The notes under the pieces were generated by a model, which saw nothing but the letters and a program-made list of their open reading frames with translations, had not been told where the DNA came from and did no database searches. From an uncultured Lachnospiraceae bacterium (GTDB lineage: Bacteria > Bacillota > Clostridia > Lachnospirales > Lachnospiraceae), in the NCBI GenBank assembly GCA_947627245.1, contig CANQVH010000011.1:1-64000 (forward strand): a stretch of DNA of 64,000 nucleotides, written 5' to 3'. Made by a program: the position numbers and the translations under genes. Of this stretch, positions 1-6,578 are shown in pieces. The first letter of the stretch is position 1. Every line of letters starts with the position of its first letter.

Positions 1-164
1 TGTCTGATTTGCTCCCGGATACCGTCCCAGTTCTCTTTGATGTAATCGCCGAGTTCCCCAACTGTCACTTCGTCCACCCCACCTGCACCTTTGTTCGCAC
101 AGACTCTTTTGTAGGCGGCGTTCATGTTGTCTTTGGACAGTATCTTTTCCAACAGCTCTGACAT
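1..164 (-). CDS. ltrA: Group II intron reverse transcriptase/maturase, N-terminal fragment
   Basis: Only the first ~54 residues are inside the window. The protein starts MSELLEKILSKDNMNAAYKR and continues with a KGAGGVDEVTV stretch, which matches the conserved N-terminus (RT-0 region) of intron-encoded reverse transcriptase/maturases. Such proteins splice the intron RNA and drive retrohoming. The start at 164 is the first in-frame ATG. An AAGGAG lies about 15 bases upstream, farther than ideal. The catalytic YADD box and maturase domain would lie to the left of the window, so intactness cannot be judged. Confidence 0.85.
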   Translation of the reverse strand, partial: MSELLEKILSKDNMNAAYKRVCANKGAGGVDEVTVGELGDYIKENWDGIREQIR

Positions 165-670
165 TGCTTTGTGTGCTTTCTCCTTTCCGTTCCCATGGAT
201 TCACCTTAGGTGATGCAGTACCTGCTCATCTACGTTTCGCCCTTCCTGCCGTCAGGTATTCCATGGGGCATACATTTGATTGCACGGTTACGTTGTTCAG
301 CCCTTCGGCATTTCTACCTACTATGGCGTCTGCTGACTTCTCACGATAAATCGTTTTCAACCACCGGCGGGATATTTCAACCAATACCTGTGTCCGTGAG
401 ACCTCGCGGGATAAGCCGCCAGTCTTTCCTCGTCTACCTGCCTGATCTACGCATATGGGTTACGGTTGCCTTTTGGACTTCGCTGTCTTATGCCAGCTTA
501 TCCGCCAGATACGCCTTGTATCAGGTTTCTGTTCGTCAGGCTACGATTTCGCTATCCCTTCTTCTCGCCTACACCTCACGATGCAAACCTTGGGAGTCGC
601 TTTGGGGTTCGTCGGCAACTACGCCCCTTGTGGACTTTCACCACAGACTGACGGCATGCCCGTCATACCC
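1..670 (-). mobile_element. Group II intron, 5' portion (truncated by window edge)
   Basis: Read on the minus strand, about 500 non-coding bases (roughly 670 down to 165) precede the start of an LtrA-type reverse transcriptase. This stretch carries typical group II domain I wording: a GACGGGCATGCCGTC hairpin near 650-664, GGTGAAAGTCCACA just after it, and GTTGCCGACGAACCCC followed by AAGCGACTCCC. The intron 5' end lies near 670 (GGGTATG), directly after the T-tract of a rho-independent terminator, which is the insertion habit of class C introns. The exact 5' base, the class, and domains V-VI cannot be decided because the rest lies outside the window. Confidence 0.82.
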
Positions 671-704
671 AAAAATCCATGAGGAGCGGTTCTTCCGCTC
701 CTCA
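671..704 (-). terminator. Rho-independent terminator of azlCD
   Basis: A perfect 10-bp stem (TGAGGAGCGG / CCGCTCCTCA, 680-704, 5-base loop) is followed on the minus strand by TGGATTTTT. It sits about 60 bases after the azlD stop and immediately before the group II intron. Confidence 0.85.
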
Positions 705-761
705 TTCATGCTTTTCGGAAGAATAATCCTTCCATTCAAATTTTCCTTTCGTCCATCATAC

Positions 762-1085
762 TCAGAACACCACCTGCACCAGCACCATATAGAAGACCGT
801 ACCGGTCAGAATCGACAGCAGCGTGTTGTGCTTCCACTTGTGCAGCAGCGCGGTCGCCGCCACAGCCAGCGCCTCCGGGATCGCGTGCGTGCTGCCTGTG
901 ACGGAAATGTCCTTCAGACAATAGACGACCAGCATGCCCATGATCGCGTAAGGAAGAACCTCGCCCAGATAGAGGACCGTCTTCGGCGTGCCTTTGTGGA
1001 ATACCAAAAACGGCAAAAAACGGATCAGGGCCGTCACACCCGCGATCACCGCGATCAACAACAAGGAATGTACCGGATCAATCAT
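762..1085 (-). CDS. azlD: AzlD family branched-chain amino-acid export subunit
   Basis: A 107-residue hydrophobic protein with about three to four membrane segments (near residues 5-25, 40-60, 68-85 and 90-106), the usual size of AzlD. AzlD pairs with AzlC to form an exporter of branched-chain amino acids and, in some species, their analogues. The gene begins 19 bases after azlC on the same strand with GAGGGGG nine bases before the ATG, so the two are cotranscribed. A strong terminator follows. Substrate specificity is inferred from the family only. Confidence 0.85.
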   Translation of the reverse strand: MIDPVHSLLLIAVIAGVTALIRFLPFLVFHKGTPKTVLYLGEVLPYAIMGMLVVYCLKDISVTGSTHAIPEALAVAATALLHKWKHNTLLSILTGTVFYMVLVQVVF

Positions 1086-1104
1086 GACTCACTTCCCCCT
1101 CTGT

Positions 1105-1815
1105 TCATCTCTTTTTATCGACTTTGGAACTCATTTTCCCCTTGAATAAAAACATCGCCGCCAATATCCCGATCATGGACGGAATCAGGAAGCTCTCCGC
1201 GCCGAACAGCAGACGGCAGACGACGGTAACCACAACGCCCGTGACTGCAGGCAGGTGCTGCTTCGTCTTCTCCCACTGCTCCACGAAGATCACAACAAAC
1301 AGCGCTGTCATCGCGAAATCAATCCCCGCCGAATTGAAGGACAGCGCTGCCCCGGCCGCCGCTCCGATGATGCTTCCCGTGATCCAGTAGCACTGGTTCA
1401 TCAGCGAGAGGAAAAAGTAATAGTTCTTCCGGTCAACGTCCTCCGGCAGATCCGGCGAGCACACGAGGGAGAATGTTTCGTCCGTGAGCGCGAAGATCAG
1501 ATAGGGTTTTCGCCAGCCGGTGTCATTGTACTTTTCCAGCATCGTCAGCCCGTAAAACAGATGCCGGATGTTCACGAGCACCGTCATCAGCGCCGCCGCG
1601 ATCAGCGTCGCCCCGCCGGAGAGCAGATCCACCGCCACGTACTGCATTGACCCCGCGAAAATCGTCACGCTCATCAGCGCGGCCCATAGCCAATTGTAGC
1701 CTTTGTCCTGCAGCAGCACGCCGAATCCGGTGCCGAGCACGATATAACCGGCCATGACCGGAAGGCTGGAAAGAAACGCATATTTCAGTGTACTGCGGAT
1801 GTTTGTTTTTTCCAT
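1105..1815 (-). CDS. azlC: AzlC family branched-chain amino-acid transporter
   Basis: A 236-residue membrane protein with the AzlC signature: an N-terminal GYIVLGTGFGVLLQ segment, the ...AGSMQYVAVDLL... stretch, and LTDETFSLVC in the middle. About seven to eight membrane segments are visible. It is the large subunit of the AzlCD exporter and lies directly upstream of azlD. An AAGGAAGG sits a few bases before the ATG at 1815. It is separated from the crh gene by a terminator, so azlCD is likely its own transcription unit. Confidence 0.88.
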   Translation of the reverse strand: MEKTNIRSTLKYAFLSSLPVMAGYIVLGTGFGVLLQDKGYNWLWAALMSVTIFAGSMQYVAVDLLSGGATLIAAALMTVLVNIRHLFYGLTMLEKYNDTGWRKPYLIFALTDETFSLVCSPDLPEDVDRKNYYFFLSLMNQCYWITGSIIGAAAGAALSFNSAGIDFAMTALFVVIFVEQWEKTKQHLPAVTGVVVTVVCRLLFGAESFLIPSMIGILAAMFLFKGKMSSKVDKKR

Positions 1816-1840
1816 CTTTTATGTACCTTCCTTGTGATGC

Positions 1841-1873
1841 AAAAAAGGGCAATCCCTACGGAATGCCCCTTTT
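1841..1873 (-). terminator. Terminator after crh
   Basis: On the minus strand AAAAGGGGCA and TGCCCTTTTT form a 10-bp stem with one G-U pair, closing a short loop and ending in a T run. It separates the murB-rapZ-whiA-crh unit from azlC. Confidence 0.75.
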
Positions 1874-1895
1874 ACCCGTATTGTCTGTATCGTTG

Positions 1896-2153
1896 TCAGT
1901 GTAAGGTGCTCAGATACTCCTCTATATTATGAACCGCTTCAGCCTCGTCCGCCCCGTTGGCAGTCACTGTAATCTTTTCACCGGCAGTGAGTCCAAAGGT
2001 CATCATGCCCATGATACTCTTCGCGTTGACCGTCTTGCCCTCGCTCTCCAGATGAATCTCGCTCTGGTACTGGCTCGCCACCTGTACCAGCAGCGCCACA
2101 GGTCTTGCTTCCAGATCGCTGGGAAGCTGAACCGTGATTTCCTTCTTTGTCAT
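1896..2153 (-). CDS. crh: HPr-like protein Crh (catabolite repression HPr)
   Basis: An 85-residue HPr-fold protein right behind whiA, the same place crh has in Bacillus. The start at 2153 is preferred over the ATG two codons earlier because GGAGG is 9 bases from it but only 3 from the upstream ATG. With this start the numbering matches HPr exactly: Ser46 in AKSIMGMM is present, so HPr kinase could phosphorylate it. Position 15, the PEP-phosphorylated His of true HPr (HARP), is Glu here (LEARP). The protein therefore should not carry PTS phosphate and would act only as a regulator, for example a CcpA corepressor (inference). Confidence 0.85.
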   Translation of the reverse strand: MTKKEITVQLPSDLEARPVALLVQVASQYQSEIHLESEGKTVNAKSIMGMMTFGLTAGEKITVTANGADEAEAVHNIEEYLSTLH

Positions 2154-2155
2154 AA

Positions 2156-3118
2156 TCATATTCCTCCTTGTTTAACCCTTGAATCCTCTGCCAGACGGCT
2201 CAGCTTCCGCAGCCTGTGATTCACGCCCGATTTCCCGATGGGCGGCACAAGCATCTCCCCCAGCTCCTTCAGCGAAGCATCCGGATGAGCCAACCGCAGC
2301 AATGCAATATCCGCCAGCCCTTCGGGCAATGTCTCCACATCTCTGTGTTCCATCAGATAACGGATATCTTCCATCTGCCTTACCGCCGCGCCTACCGTTT
2401 TGTTGATATTCGCGGCCTCACAGTTCACCTTGCGGTTCACCGTGTTTCTCATGTCCCGGACGATCCGGATGTTCTCCAGATTCATCAGCGAGACATGCGC
2501 TCCCATAATGTTGAGCATATCGACGATCTGCGCTCCCTCTTTAATATACACGATAAAATATTTTTTACGCTGTACAATTTTGGCATCCGGGCCAAAGGCA
2601 TGTATCAGCGCGCCAAGCTGCCGCGCACGCTCCTGCGAAGCGCATGCGATCTCGAAATGATAAGACCGCTCCGGATTGCTGATCGAACCGGAAGCCAGAA
2701 ACGCGCCCCGGATGAAAGCTCTCCTGCAGCATGACTTTTGCACCAGAAGCTGATTCGCCGGCGAGACCTGCTCTGCAACCTCTCCCTCCTCATCGAGAAG
2801 CTTCAGCGCGCGGAGAATGTTCCTCACACTCTCATGATCCCTTACCAGCAACGTGTATATCTGGGTACCGTTTTTGCCGCCTTTATGTAAACGTACGGAA
2901 ACGTCACTACATATATTAAATGTTTTTCGCAATAATGTAAAGCATTTTCTTGCCACACTGATATTTTCTGTGTGAAATTTCAGACTCCAACGACCCGAAG
3001 CCGAGATGCAGACCGAGCCGCACATGCCTGTAATCGCCGCCAACTCGGCCAGTTGACAGTGTCTCGCCTCCGAAATCAGATGCGACAGTTCTTCCTTAAC
3101 TTCTCCTGAAAATGACAT
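2156..3118 (-). CDS. whiA: DNA-binding protein WhiA
   Basis: A 320-residue protein of normal WhiA length: an N-terminal LAGLIDADG-like fold that has lost nuclease activity in this family, and a C-terminal helix-turn-helix (KELGEMLVPPIGKSGVNHRL near the end). In Firmicutes WhiA affects cell division and chromosome segregation; in Streptomyces it is a sporulation regulator. The start at 3118 (MSFSGEVKEELSH) has GGAGG six bases upstream and matches family N-termini; an open frame continues upstream but would overlap rapZ. It is two bases from crh, so the genes are translationally coupled. Confidence 0.95.
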   Translation of the reverse strand: MSFSGEVKEELSHLISEARHCQLAELAAITGMCGSVCISASGRWSLKFHTENISVARKCFTLLRKTFNICSDVSVRLHKGGKNGTQIYTLLVRDHESVRNILRALKLLDEEGEVAEQVSPANQLLVQKSCCRRAFIRGAFLASGSISNPERSYHFEIACASQERARQLGALIHAFGPDAKIVQRKKYFIVYIKEGAQIVDMLNIMGAHVSLMNLENIRIVRDMRNTVNRKVNCEAANINKTVGAAVRQMEDIRYLMEHRDVETLPEGLADIALLRLAHPDASLKELGEMLVPPIGKSGVNHRLRKLSRLAEDSRVKQGGI

Positions 3119-3152
3119 CTTTGCCTCCGCTTTTCTCAGACACGGACGGGCT

Positions 3153-4010
3153 TCAGCCCCGCATGTCCCGGTGCTCCAGCTTGACCCCGTACTCAAAATG
3201 ACGGCTCAGCCTCTGATACAACTGTTCCGCGATCGTCACAGAACGATGCTGGCCGCCCGTACAGCCGATGCTGATGACAAGCTGGTTTTTCCCCTCGTCC
3301 ACATAATATGGCAGGGAAAATTCGAGCAGATCCGCAAGCTTCTCGAGAAACTGCCCGGCGATCCCGGTCTGCATCACGTAATCCTGCACCTCTTGATCCT
3401 TCCCGTTCTTCGGTCTCAGCGTCTCCACATAATACGGATTCGGCAGGAAGCGCACGTCGAACACCAGATCCGAATCCTCCGGAATCCCGTATTTAAATCC
3501 GAAGGAAAGGATCGTGACATAAATATTGCGGTAATCTCTGCTGTCCACGAAGATCTTTTCCATCTCGCCGCGCAGCTCCCTCGTCAGCAACGTAGACGTA
3601 TCAATAATATAATCCGCCCGCCGTTTCAGGAAAGCAAGCTCTCCGCGCTCTTGCGCTATCCCCTCGTCGATCCTTGCATCCCGCGCCATCGGATGGCTGC
3701 GCCGCGTCTCCTTGTATCGCCGCAGCAGCACGGTATCACTCGCGTCGAGAAACAGGATCTCACAGGAGATTCCCTGCCCGGCCAGACGCTCCAGCATCAG
3801 TCGCACCGCTTCCTCCGTAAGTCCCGTGCGGCTGTCGATCCCGAGCGCGACCTTATCATGGCCGCCCTCCTGCATCACGGAAAGCTCGGCAAACTTCTCC
3901 ACAAGCGGAAGCGGAATGTTGTCCGCGCAGAAATATCCTTTGTCCTCCAACACCTTTAATGCAGTTCTTTTTCCGGCCCCGGACATCCCGGTCACAATCA
4001 CAAACCTCAT
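3153..4010 (-). CDS. rapZ: RNase adapter/nucleotide-binding protein RapZ (YvcJ)
   Basis: A 285-residue P-loop protein with the RapZ layout: N-terminal Walker A region GMSGAGKRT (residues 8-16), GYFCADNIP, and a C-terminal domain with SFGFKYG, VRFLPNPYY and SIGCTGGQHRSV. RapZ binds UDP-GlcNAc and controls GlmS-related RNA decay in E. coli; in Firmicutes YvcJ hydrolyses nucleotides and affects competence. The P-loop has Arg directly after the Lys where Ser/Thr is usual, with Thr one position later. It follows murB by 27 bases and precedes whiA by 34; the yvcK gene often found between rapZ and whiA is absent. Confidence 0.93.
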   Translation of the reverse strand: MRFVIVTGMSGAGKRTALKVLEDKGYFCADNIPLPLVEKFAELSVMQEGGHDKVALGIDSRTGLTEEAVRLMLERLAGQGISCEILFLDASDTVLLRRYKETRRSHPMARDARIDEGIAQERGELAFLKRRADYIIDTSTLLTRELRGEMEKIFVDSRDYRNIYVTILSFGFKYGIPEDSDLVFDVRFLPNPYYVETLRPKNGKDQEVQDYVMQTGIAGQFLEKLADLLEFSLPYYVDEGKNQLVISIGCTGGQHRSVTIAEQLYQRLSRHFEYGVKLEHRDMRG

Positions 4011-4037
4011 CTTATCTCCTGTTTTTCTATCATCGGA

Positions 4038-4955
4038 CTATTCTTCAGAAAACTCCCCGAGCAGCTTTACCTCCGGCTCCAGCGTGACGCCGGAATGCTC
4101 CCGCACGCGCGCGGCCACCTCCCGGATCAGCCTGTACACGTCCTCCGCCGTCGCCTTGCCTCTGTTGACGACAAACCCGCAATGCTTCTCGGACACCTGC
4201 GCGTCCCCGACCGAAAATCCCCGCAGGCCCGCTTCCATGATCAGCTTGCCGGCGAAATGCCCCTCGGGGCGCTTGAACGTGCTTCCCGCGCTCGGCACAT
4301 CCAGCGGCTGCTTCGCCACACGCTGCTGCCTCAGCTCCTCCATACGCGCGCCGATCTCCCGGGAATCTCCCTCTTGCAGTCTCAGTCTCGCGCCAAGCAC
4401 GATCCAGCCTCTCTCCGGGATCACGCTGTGTCGATAACCGAGCTCCAGCTCTTTCGCCAGCACTTTTTGCACCGCCCCATCGCCGGTCAGCACCGTGATC
4501 TCTTCGAGTACATCCTTCATCTCTCCGCCGTACGCCCCGGCATTCATCACCACGGCGCCGCCGACCGTTCCCGGTATCCCGGACGCGAACTCAAAGCCTG
4601 TCAGTCCATGCTCAAGCGCCCGCTTCGCCATCACGGAAAGCATCGCGCCCGCCTGTACGGTCATAGTATCTCCGTCAACGGAAATCTCACTCAGATTTTT
4701 GTAAATCTGCAGGATCACCCCGCGGTATCCGAGATCAGACACCAGAAGGTTGCTGCCGTTACCGATCACATAGAAGGGCACGCCCTGCTCCCGGCAGATC
4801 CGCACGATCTCCGTGGCCTCCTCCACCGTCCGCGGCACCGCGAAGACGTCCGCCGGACCGCCGATTCGAAACGTCGTATGGCGGCTCATGCTCTCGCTCG
4901 TCGAAATGCGATCCTCACCCACCGCGTGTATCAGCAATTCCGCTATATTCTGCAT
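4038..4955 (-). CDS. murB: UDP-N-acetylenolpyruvoylglucosamine reductase
   Basis: A 305-residue cytoplasmic flavoenzyme that reduces UDP-GlcNAc-enolpyruvate to UDP-MurNAc with NADPH, the second committed step of peptidoglycan synthesis. FAD-binding signatures are visible: HTTFRIGGPAD near residue 25, IGNGSNLLVSD near 75, SGIPGTVGGAVVMNAGAYGG near 125. The catalytic Ser lies in PSAGSTFKRP and the Glu in LEPEVKLLG near the C-terminus. The length fits the shorter (type II) MurB of Firmicutes. It heads the murB-rapZ-whiA-crh unit. Confidence 0.96.
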   Translation of the reverse strand: MQNIAELLIHAVGEDRISTSESMSRHTTFRIGGPADVFAVPRTVEEATEIVRICREQGVPFYVIGNGSNLLVSDLGYRGVILQIYKNLSEISVDGDTMTVQAGAMLSVMAKRALEHGLTGFEFASGIPGTVGGAVVMNAGAYGGEMKDVLEEITVLTGDGAVQKVLAKELELGYRHSVIPERGWIVLGARLRLQEGDSREIGARMEELRQQRVAKQPLDVPSAGSTFKRPEGHFAGKLIMEAGLRGFSVGDAQVSEKHCGFVVNRGKATAEDVYRLIREVAARVREHSGVTLEPEVKLLGEFSEE

Positions 4956-4996
4956 CTATTTCCCCCTGTTAAAACCAGCATTAGACTAATATATTT

Positions 4997-5401
4997 GTGT
5001 ATAGTTCAATACGATATACGGACGCCCGACAGGAATTGTCGATGCCAGTGCAAACACGCTTCCGCTCGAATCGGTCACGTAGCGGTGCATAAGCTCGCAT
5101 TCGCTCGCTAAGCACCGACGGCCCTCAACGGTTTGCCCTTGGCATCGCAATTCCCTGTTCGGGCTATGCGTAGTCTGCGAACGGAACAGCCGCAAAAGAG
5201 CCGGATGTTGCCTGCCCGCAAGCAAACGATAGGCAGTTCGACGCGGATTCGTGAGCATAGCGACAACTGTCGGAGCATGTTTGAGCGTAGCGAGTTTGCG
5301 GAGACAGTTGTCAATAAGCGGCGCAACGAATCAAGGAAAACAACTTGTTTGCGGTGGGCAGGCACATCGGCTCTTGCGGCGTCCGGTTGTTCACTATACA
5401 C
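4997..5401. repeat. 405-bp structured palindromic element with inverted terminal repeats
   Basis: No gene fits this 450-base gap. Its ends are inverted copies: GTGTATAGT at 4997-5005 and ACTATACAC at 5393-5401, then CGGACGCC at 5019-5026 against GGCGTCCG at 5378-5385. Inside are two long arms. Left arm: 5028-5055 (GGAATTG, TCGATGCCA, GCAAAC) pairs with 5131-5158, capped by a CGGTGC/GCACCG hairpin. Right arm: 5189-5225 (GCCGCAA, GAGCCG, TGCCTGCCC) pairs with 5344-5380, then GGATTCGT with ACGAATC, then GACAACTGTC (5262-5271) with GACAGTTGTC (5303-5312). A small hairpin (5157-5180) lies between the arms. This could be a non-autonomous mobile element or a structured RNA; no target duplication is obvious. 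Confidence 0.75.
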
Positions 5402-5405
5402 GAAC

Positions 5406-6578
5406 TTAGTGTACCCGCAGGATCCCGCTCTCGCGAATACTCTTCACAGCCTCCTCAAGCTTCTCCGGCGGCAGCACGAGCGCCAGCCGCACGTAGCCCT
5501 CGCCGAGACTTCCGAAGCTCGTACCCGGCACGCAGATCACGCCGGACTTTTCCATCAGCTCCAGACAGAATTTTTCTGAATTCGTATAACCCTCCGGAAG
5601 CGGAGCCCAAGCGAACATCGTACCCTCGCTGTCCGGGACGTTCCAGCCGATCTCACGCAGCCCTCCGCACAGCGCCTTGTTGCGCTCCTCGTATTTCGCG
5701 CACTGCTCGATCACGCAGTCGAACGGCCCTGTCAGAGCCGCGATCGCGCCGTACTGCACCGGCAGGAACGTCCCGTAGTCGAACTGCGTCCGTATCGCCT
5801 TGAATTTCTGAATGATCGCGGCGTTTCCGATCGCGAAGGAGACGCGCGCCCCGGTATAATTGAACGTCTTGGAGAGCGAATAAAACTCGATTCCCACGTC
5901 CTTCGCGCCTTCGTGATTCAGGAACGAGCTGCCGCGCTTGCCTCCGAACACCAGATCCGCATACGCGTTGTCGTGCAGAAGAACGATATCGTACTCCTTC
6001 GCGAAGGCGATCAGTTCATCATAGAAGCTGTCCGGAGCCAGCTTGCACACCGGATTGCCCGGATAGCTGAACACCATCAGCTTCGCATCGCGCGCGACGT
6101 CCTCCGGGATTGCCTTCAGATCCGGCAGATAACCGTTCTTCTCATACAGCGGATACTCCCAGATCTGCGCGTCGCATAGCTGCGGCCCGATGCTGAAGAT
6201 CGGGTAACCCGGATTCGGCACCAGCACCAGATCCCCCGGATTGCAGAGCGTCCATGCGATGTGCGTCATGCCCTCCTGCGATCCGTACAGCGCCATGATC
6301 TCATCCTGCGCAAGATCCAGATCAAACCTCCGCTTGAAAAAGCCCTGCGCCGCTTCGAGAAGCTCCGGAAGCTCCACCAGCGCATACTTGTAATTTTCCG
6401 GCTTCTTCGCCGCCTCGCTGACCGCGTCGATGATGTGCTGCGGAGGCCGGAAATCCGGAGTCCCGACCGAAAGATTGTAGATCGTCTTTCCCTGCTTTTC
6501 CAGTTCGTTTTTCTTTGCGTTCAGGACGGCAAAAATTCCTGTCTCGATTTGCATTGCCTTGTCTGAAAAGTTTCCCAT
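5406..6578 (-). CDS. PLP-dependent class I/II aminotransferase (internal start within the fused frame)
   Basis: Starting at the internal ATG at 6578 (MGNFSDKAMQIETG) gives 390 residues, the normal size of a free aminotransferase of the DapL/AspC type. AAGGAG lies 11 bases upstream. Visible motifs: PDFRPPQHI near residue 38, PNPGYPIFSIG, the SYPGNPVCK pocket, LHDNAYADL, and the PLP lysine in SLSKTFNYTGAR. C-terminal arginine region EGYVRLALV. It transfers amino groups between an amino acid and a 2-oxo acid; the substrate cannot be read from the sequence. Whether it is made as a separate protein, as a fusion, or both is open. Confidence 0.7.
   Translation of the reverse strand: MGNFSDKAMQIETGIFAVLNAKKNELEKQGKTIYNLSVGTPDFRPPQHIIDAVSEAAKKPENYKYALVELPELLEAAQGFFKRRFDLDLAQDEIMALYGSQEGMTHIAWTLCNPGDLVLVPNPGYPIFSIGPQLCDAQIWEYPLYEKNGYLPDLKAIPEDVARDAKLMVFSYPGNPVCKLAPDSFYDELIAFAKEYDIVLLHDNAYADLVFGGKRGSSFLNHEGAKDVGIEFYSLSKTFNYTGARVSFAIGNAAIIQKFKAIRTQFDYGTFLPVQYGAIAALTGPFDCVIEQCAKYEERNKALCGGLREIGWNVPDSEGTMFAWAPLPEGYTNSEKFCLELMEKSGVICVPGTSFGSLGEGYVRLALVLPPEKLEEAVKSIRESGILRVH

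Noticed and set aside
210-1145. A 311-codon plus-strand frame across the intron, terminator and azlD
   Set aside because: It crosses a structured RNA, a terminator and the antisense of azlD, and has no protein-like signature.
4956-5405. Small open frames inside the palindromic element
   Set aside because: They follow the hairpin arms, lack ribosome sites and have no family resemblance.
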